NCBI RefSeq assembly: GCF_000004195.4
Contig: NC_030683.2
Span: 84,841,410-84,905,409, forward strand
Length of the DNA stretch: 64,000 bases
Source: Xenopus tropicalis
Lineage: Eukaryota; Chordata; Amphibia; Anura; Pipidae
Reading direction: 5' to 3'
Made by a program: the position numbers and the translations under genes. Every line of letters starts with the position of its first letter. Positions within the stretch are counted from its first letter, which is position 1. Below, one piece after another: positions 58,212 through 64,000 of the stretch. The notes beneath the pieces are model-generated. The model saw nothing but the letters and a program-made list of their open reading frames with translations. It did no database searches and was not told the DNA's origin.

Positions 58212-59199
58212 CTGTAGAGTAACATCAGCTGTGTATATTACACACATAAGGGGTGTGGCCAAAATGTTGTTACTGCATGCTTGTGTTCATAGGGCCCCAT
58301 ATAAATAACTTGTATGGGGCCTCAAAGTTTTTGATGGTGGCCCTGGCTATCACTACACTGACGTTTACAATGGGTTCCCTGAGCCAGTGGGGAATACTAT
58401 CCCACACAGGTACTATGACTTAGGAACAATGGGAAATATTTCAAGCCATAGGGGAAGTTAACTCCATTGATCCATGCACATACATTTTTTAGGTACATGG
58501 TGGGGCTTGTATAAAGGGGCAGAGGGATATAGGCATAGGACCAGCTGGGATATGTTTCTGAAATAACCTCTATAACCTCTATATCAAGGACAAGACCAAC
58601 TTCTTTTTTTATTTTGGAATATTTGTAATTCAGTGAAAATAATGTTTGCTTCAGTTTAGATTTACCTTAATGCATCTGGCTTTGGCATTTGCTTTTTGTA
58701 CTGTAGCATTGCCCCATTTATGTAAGATCTTATGACAATACAAGGATATGTCCTTTTATCAGCCACTTCTCTGAGATCTTACACCCATATGCATTCAAAT
58801 GATATAAAGCCCATTTTACACAGTTTGCATTCTTAAAAGAGAGGGATGTTTGATATTCGTGGAGTTTGGTGGTTAGTAATACTGAGAAAATTCTGCTGAT
58901 TTGTAGAAATTACAGTAAACCATTAGCTTCGGCTACACTTCCTCCTCACAGCCACGATGGGGGGGGGGGGGGTGAGATGTGCCAGCGGCTGCAGTTGGTG
59001 AAGGGAGTGGACGGGGTTGGTGGGGCCATGGGGCCAGGGCCACCAGGTTTTTTCCCAGTGCCAGCCTGGTCTAACCCTGAGCTTCTAAAATCTCAATATT
59101 TTTTGGTTGTGGATACTTAATTCCCTAAATAATATGAGCATAGATACAAACTTACTGTATATAGGGGACCATGTAAACCCAGTTGTAAAATATAAGTAT
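58212..59199. other. Intergenic, no gene recognised
   Basis: A 14-base G run lies near 58960. No exon or element edge is clear. Confidence 0.4.
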
Positions 59200-59509
59200 A
59201 CAGGTATTGGACCCCTTATCCGGAAACCCAATATCCAGCCTGCCTCCACATGGGCTGCAGGTCAAAGGCCTGTTATGTTTATGTTGGAAGGAGTGTGGCC
59301 CCAATAAACTTATGTTTTTGATAGATGACATGATATTGTCGCCAGCGTCAAAAGAATTGTTGTGTGTCAAAAGAATTGACATCCACGTCAAAAGAATTGT
59401 CATGGACTACATTTTTTTTTGACGTGCAACATTTTCACCGTCGCAAATTTTTCGCCCTTATGCAAATCTTTTGGCAAAGCGAAACGGGACAGATTCGCTC
59501 ATCACTACT
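59200..59509. mobile_element. Fragments of two MITE families
   Basis: 59200-59240 is a left-end fragment of the AGGTATGG MITE (ACCCCTTATCCGGAAACCC). 59320-59509 has three AAAGAATTG repeats, then GCGAAACGGGACAGATTCGC and GCTCATCACTAC, the terminus shared with 690-937 and 12317-12611. Confidence 0.6.
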
Positions 59510-59519
59510 GGTGAGCATT

Positions 59520-60316
59520 GCCCTAAGACATTGTTGTCCAACTGGCCCCCCACCTGTCTGGCTGCTTTGATGGCTTACCTTTGTGTAAGATTTAAATGGT
59601 ATCAGTACTGAGATTAACTGCATGGTTCACACCCTAGATTCAGGCTCTAATCCCCCCTGTAGTGTTTAAACATGTAATCCCTTGTACTGTTCACACCTTT
59701 TAATCTCTGCATTGTTCACCTTCTGCATTGTTCACATCTCAGGCTCAGACTGTGAGCCCCACATTGTTCACCTGTTCACACCTCAGACTGTAGGAGCAGT
59801 AGAAACCCACAAATAAACCTGCACATTATAAAAAGAACATATACTGAGGTGGTACTGCAATTAGAAAGTTTTTTTTAATATATAATTATTGTGCAGACTG
59901 TAGGAGCAGTACCAGCATTGTGTCACTGTATGCTAACTGTGTGTGCCCTATGCTGCATGTGCCATATTCTGCCTGCTACCTGTGTGTGCCTTACACAGAG
60001 GCAGTATAGGGCAGGCAGAGTATGACACACACAGGCAGGGTATTGCAGGCAGAGCATGGCACACACAGGCAGCATAGAGCAGGTAGAGTATGGCACACAC
60101 AGGCAGCGTATGCACACGTAGAGTATGGCACACACAGGCAGCGTAGGCACACGAAGAGTATGGCACACACAGGCAGCGTAGGCACACGTAGAGTATGGCA
60201 CACACAGGCAGCATAGGCACATGTAGTGTATGGCACACACAGGCAGCGTAGGCACACGTAGAGTATGGCACACACAGGCAGCGTAGGCACACGTAGAGTA
60301 TGGCACACACAGGCGC
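59520..60316 (-). mobile_element. Minisatellite-carrying element, copy 4 (inverted, truncated)
   Basis: The minus-strand right part matches copy 1: TTGTCCAACTGGCC, CACCTGTCTGGCTGC, then CATTGTTCAC blocks. An array follows at 59940-60316, after which the element stops and unrelated sequence begins. The far terminus is missing. Confidence 0.7.
59940..60316. repeat. 34/35 bp minisatellite array, variant units
   Basis: The first units are reverse-oriented (to about 59990), then plus-oriented. From about 60108 a 35-base variant with GGCACACGTAGAGTATGG replaces the standard unit. Open minus-strand frames are repeat artefacts. Confidence 0.9.
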
Positions 60317-60329
60317 CAGTGAGTGCCTG

Positions 60330-61330
60330 TTTGCTGATTATCTGGAAAACAAAGGTGTGTGGGGGGTCACATCACTGTCCCCCACAAGAAAAAAAGTGAG
60401 TGTAGCAGGGTGCTACAGGAGCTGTAGGACTGGTAGCAACGGTTTAATGACAAGTTTCGGCAACTGTGGTGTGTGGGTTTGCAACAGATGGCAAAGGAAG
60501 TGACAGAGACTTTGTAAGTGGCAAAGGTGGTCGCTTCATCTGGATGACAAGGAAAGTGGCTATGCTGGATTCACAATCTGGTCTGAAGAGGTTGGCCAGA
60601 GTTCCCTCACAGCAGTTCCAGAAAGTTTGCCCTACAGGAATGGTAAGACTGTTCTTAAAGCGTTGGTGGAAAGGGAACAGTATGCTGGTCGGGTAAAAGA
60701 CTGGGGCTCTTTAATTAAAGGCAAGGTCCTGGGAGCTGAGGTATAACGAGAGTTAAGTGCATGGTCAGAGTGCACTGTGTCTCTTAAAGGGAAAAATTAG
60801 TAGAAGTGAAGGTGAATGGGATTCCATTGTGGGTTATATTGTGTGGTGTTGCAAGAACTGCTGCTATATGTTCTTTCCCCGCAGGAGGTCCCCAAGATGC
60901 AAGAGGACTGTGAGAAGAGAACTGTGAGTGTGACTTTTGAAACCACACAAGGGACAGTTGGTCATTCCCTTGTGGTTTCCAGTAACCGTAATGAGGAAAT
61001 GGTTCTTGGAACAGACTTTCTCCTATTCTGGGAGTTGTGGGGAAACACCAAAGTTTTGATTGAGGAGTAATCAAACCAATAGGTTAATACTGTTTCTATG
61101 GAAAATGTTAATTGTGATTTTGCTGAGAAATGTCCAGATATGACGAATGAGAGTGTGACTGTGGGGTGTGAGTTTACACCCATGGCAAACAATGTAGGGG
61201 TGACCCTGTGTACAATTGTTTCCATATAGAGTGTGAATGAGGTAATTCACAGTGGGGGACAACTGAATGCAGAGGAATTTCTGCAAGAAAGTGTCATGAG
61301 TAAAAAATATGCTTTGCTACATGAAGGGTT
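60330..61330 (+). pseudogene. Possible degenerate LTR-retroelement fragment
   Basis: The frame 60816-61070 ends with HSLVVSSNRNEEMVLGTDFL, reminiscent of the end of an aspartic protease in Ty3/gypsy polyproteins. Neighbouring frames are short and interrupted. I cannot identify RT or LTRs, so the call is weak; it may be unrelated sequence. Confidence 0.25.
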
Positions 61331-61335
61331 AAAGC

Positions 61336-61723
61336 AGGGGTTCTCAAACTTCTTAAGCAAGGGGCCAGTTCATGGTCCCTCAGACTGTTGGGGGGACGGA
61401 CCCCCCCTCGCAATATGACCCACTCCTGCATTCTCTCTCTTCCAGCTTCCTCCTCCTGCTACCCGCTGCGTCCTCTCTCTCCCAGCTCCGCCGCTCCGTG
61501 TCTGTCCTCCCTTTGTCAGCTCCCCTCTCTCCGCTGAGTCCGCTCTCTTCCAGCACCACCCGCTCCCTCCGTCCTCCCTCTCCCAGCTCCTCCTGCTGCC
61601 TACTTAGTCCTCCCTCTTCCAGCTCCTCCCCCTGCTGCCTGCTGAGTCCTCCTTACAGCTCCCCTTGTTCCATCTGTCTTCCCAGCTATCACTGCTATCC
61701 CTGCTTCAAGACTGGCCCTTAGG
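61336..61723. mobile_element. hAT-like end with pyrimidine-rich tandem repeats
   Basis: CAGGGGTTCTCAAACTTCTT and GGGGCCAGTTCATGGTCCCTC are typical of the left end of a vertebrate hAT MITE. The body (61430-61690) is a tandem array of imperfect CTCCCTCTNCCAGCTCC units. The right terminus is unclear. Confidence 0.5.
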
Positions 61724-61726
61724 GGG

Positions 61727-62819
61727 CACATTTACTAAGAAGTGAAGCTTTGCCTCGGAAAGCTTTGACATACTTCATGCAACTTCACAGGCGTAAATTC
61801 GCAGCGACTTCGCTTAATTGATCAAAATGCGAATGTTTGTCACAGGAAAAGAATGCAGGTGTGTTAACATTGCGAAAAGTTGCAGTAGCACAACTAGCTG
61901 GCGAATTCTGTTATACTCTTGTATTCCCCAAATGAAATACAATTACACACATTAACGTCTTTCAGAAATGTAACATTGGTTGCCTCCTTTCCCTTGTCAC
62001 ATGTCCTGCTCTGCCATTTTATTGATTGCCTTTCTGTGAAAGTGACAACATACCTGGACTTGGTGCCCTCACAGTTGAATGTGCATATGAGCTTTCTGCT
62101 GACCAACAATTATGACCATTTGCCTGTTTGAATGCCACAAAAGCAGGCACAACGTGGAGTGACATGAAGAGGAGAGACCCAGACTATGTCATACAGGTGC
62201 AGTGGGACATAGAAAATTAAGTTTGGAAGTATTAGGACAAAAATGTTCTTGCTGTAGAGTTAAAAATGTGATACTAAAAAGTGTTTGTCCCATAAGGAAG
62301 ACAAGCTGCACATGCAGAGCAGGAGATGGCAGAGTAGCAGGGAGAGGAGCAACAGAGTGAGGAGAATGTAGAGGCGGTGGAGCCTGGTGGAGGTAATTAT
62401 TATTTTCAGAAATAAAAACTTTTTGTTTAAATATGGGGCTTTTTCCCAAATAATTAGTGAAGTATATTTAGTATTAAATAGTTATGTACACATTATTGGA
62501 TAGTGTTGTAAAGTGTGAGGAGATTTAGGGAAAAAAACATGGTTTGAAACACCAAAAAATACAAATAATTTAATACACTCTCTTGTCAGCTGCAGTAATA
62601 ACAGTCAGCCGCAGAAAAAGAAAAAAACATTCATGTTTCTAAGGGGGGGGGGGTGTTGTGAGTGCATAAATATGTTAATGACTTTAATTAACCACAAATA
62701 ATTACCAGGTTAAGAGAATATTATTTATTTGGAATCATTTGATAATTTCATTTAAAAAACAAATCTTTGTGGCAGGCTGCCAGTCAGCATGTGTGAAATG
62801 CATGGTCAGTAACAATACA
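61727..62819. other. Intergenic, MITE left end then nothing recognised
   Basis: 61727 starts GGGGCACATTTACTAAGAAG, the left terminus of the GGGGC...GCCCC family; no right end is found. The remaining sequence has no gene signal; a G run lies near 62643. Confidence 0.4.
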
Positions 62820-62949
62820 GGAACTAGAAAGGGAAGTTTGAGGACAAACTTCATGTTGGTTTCAAAAGCGTGAAGTCACTGAAAGAAATCAGATCTGTTG
62901 TTGGCTCCACCCACTTTTTCTAAATTTGGACCACAGTTATTTAGTAAGT

Positions 62950-63235
62950 ATTAATCCATTGCTAAAACTAACCCCCATTTAACCATGCATTAGTTAAGTC
63001 AACCCAGAAAAAAAGGGGGGGAAGGAAAGCAAAACTGCACATCTGAGTATAAGAATGATATACATAGTAGTAGTAAATCATAGCAATCACATTAATCAAC
63101 TATTACTACTACTACTACTATGTATATCATTCTTATACTCAGATGTGCAGTTTTGCTTTCCTTCCCCCCCTTTTTTTCTGAGTTGACTTAACTAATGCGT
63201 GGTTAAATGGGGGTTAGTTTTAGCAATGGATTAAT
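62950..63235. repeat. Long inverted repeat with trinucleotide loop
   Basis: Arms 62950-63075 and 63110-63235 are almost perfect complements over about 126 bases, with a 34-base spacer containing TAGTAG/TACTAC runs. It lies just upstream of a PLE-type terminus and appears to interrupt the tandem satellite seen on both sides. Confidence 0.9.
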
Positions 63236-63406
63236 ACCCTTGGTGGTTGTTCATTATGTTTTTATATATATGAGGGGTTTGCATCAGGTGTATATATATG
63301 TACATATTTTCTCTGCACTTTAGGGGTTAACAGCAAATTGCCAATTTAGAAGGGGTGTGTTTTCTATCTATTTAAGCAACCAAAGAGGGTGTCACAATTT
63401 GGGCTT

Positions 63407-63433
63407 CTGAGGAAGTGGTACAACCACGAAACG
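63407..63433 (+). ncRNA. Hammerhead-like motif
   Basis: CTGAGGA, A, GTGGT-ACA-ACCAC, GAAACG: both conserved strands exact and a 5 bp stem. It is followed by CGTTAAG and an AATAAATACATG-containing end, as for other PLE termini. Confidence 0.5.
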
Positions 63434-63544
63434 CGTTAAGCCATGAGGTGAATATGCTCTAACCTGTTTTTAACTGATGAAATAAATACATGTTTTTATT
63501 TTTAAGTCTTTCTGTGCTCCGCTTCTCTATAAAATTTTTGCTTG

Positions 63545-64000
63545 AGTCAAAGTCACCCAGTGACAAACAGAGGGCACTCTGGCATAAATAGTGTGAGAAT
63601 TGCAGCATTTTAAATTTAAACCAATAAAATTCAATGGATGAAATCGGATTGGCTGTTAGTGGCCCAACCCACTTTGACCAACTTTGTTTGGGGACTCAGA
63701 CATAAAAATTGTGGGACTGACAGCATTTTACACTTCACCATTGAAAGTAAATAGGGTGAAATGGGATTGGCTGGTGTTGGCTTCGCCCACTTTTTCTAAC
63801 TTTAAACGGCAAATACCCAGTGACTAACTTTGGAAAGTTTAACAACCCTAGAATTAATATTTAAATAATGGCATCAGTTTAAATATAAACCAATGAAATT
63901 TAATGGGTGGAAATGGATTGGCTGTTGGTGGCTCTGCCCACTTTTTCTAACCCTGAATACACTGTCAGCCAGTGACTGACTGTGCAAAGTTTGTGAACCC
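63545..64000. repeat. Degenerate tandem satellite, units of about 120-150 bp
   Basis: Repeated phrases: GATTGGCTG, GCCCACTTTTTCTAA, CCAGTGACTAAC, and CAGCATTTTA/AACCAATGAAATT. Units start near 63545, 63690 and 63815 and run off the window. A related partial unit lies before the hairpin at 62880-62940. Confidence 0.75.

Noticed and set aside
59923..60310. Overlapping 105-127 codon minus-strand ORFs
   Set aside because: Same minisatellite artefact in the fourth array.
61372..61722. 116-codon Ser/Pro/Leu-rich ORF
   Set aside because: Low-complexity translation of the pyrimidine-rich tandem repeat inside a hAT-like element.

Overview
The window looks like frog (Xenopus, probably X. tropicalis) nuclear DNA. 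It has AT-rich sequence, intron-containing vertebrate genes, and a very dense load of amphibian-style repeats: TTAAAGG-type MITEs, GGGGC...GCCCC palindromic MITEs, hAT-like MITEs, Tc1, CR1-like LINE and Penelope-like elements. The species is inferred from repeat style and gene similarity, not from a search.

Five genes are supported. (1) 1889-2335 (+): a Gig2-like PARP-fold protein on a single coding exon. (2) 16290-25053 (+): a two-exon Myb/SANT-like DNA-binding protein with a C-terminal coiled coil. (3) 28144-33211 (-): timm8b, two coding exons. (4) 33619-38726 (+): sdhd, four coding exons. (5) 43305-55123 (-): il18, five coding exons. The last three reproduce the vertebrate TIMM8B-SDHD-IL18 neighbourhood: timm8b and sdhd are divergent across a 407 bp shared promoter, and sdhd and il18 converge. 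In every multi-exon gene the GT/AG junctions restore the frame exactly, and the predicted proteins are 301, 94, 152 and 195 residues.

Region by region. 1-16 kb: the Gig2-like gene, many MITEs, a 300 bp hairpin, and two oppositely oriented copies of a transposon-like element carrying a 34 bp minisatellite. 16-25 kb: the Myb-like gene, whose 7.9 kb intron holds a complex Penelope-like element (PLE) with nested direct and inverted terminal repeats and a deleted Tc1. 25-33 kb: MITEs and timm8b, whose intron carries a nearly full PLE with reverse transcriptase and GIY-YIG domains. 33-39 kb: shared promoter and sdhd, with MITEs and a LINE tail in its introns. 39-43 kb: repeats only. 43-55 kb: il18, with minisatellite, hAT MITE, inverted duplication and a CR1-like LINE in its introns. 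55-64 kb: no recognised gene; MITEs, a fourth minisatellite element, a degenerate possible retroelement fragment, a long hairpin and a tandem satellite.

The most unusual recurring signal is a short motif, CTGANGA - hairpin - GAAACG, found with varying fidelity at eight places in PLE-like terminal segments. It resembles the core of a hammerhead ribozyme. A second is the minisatellite elements, whose repeat units flip orientation within the array.
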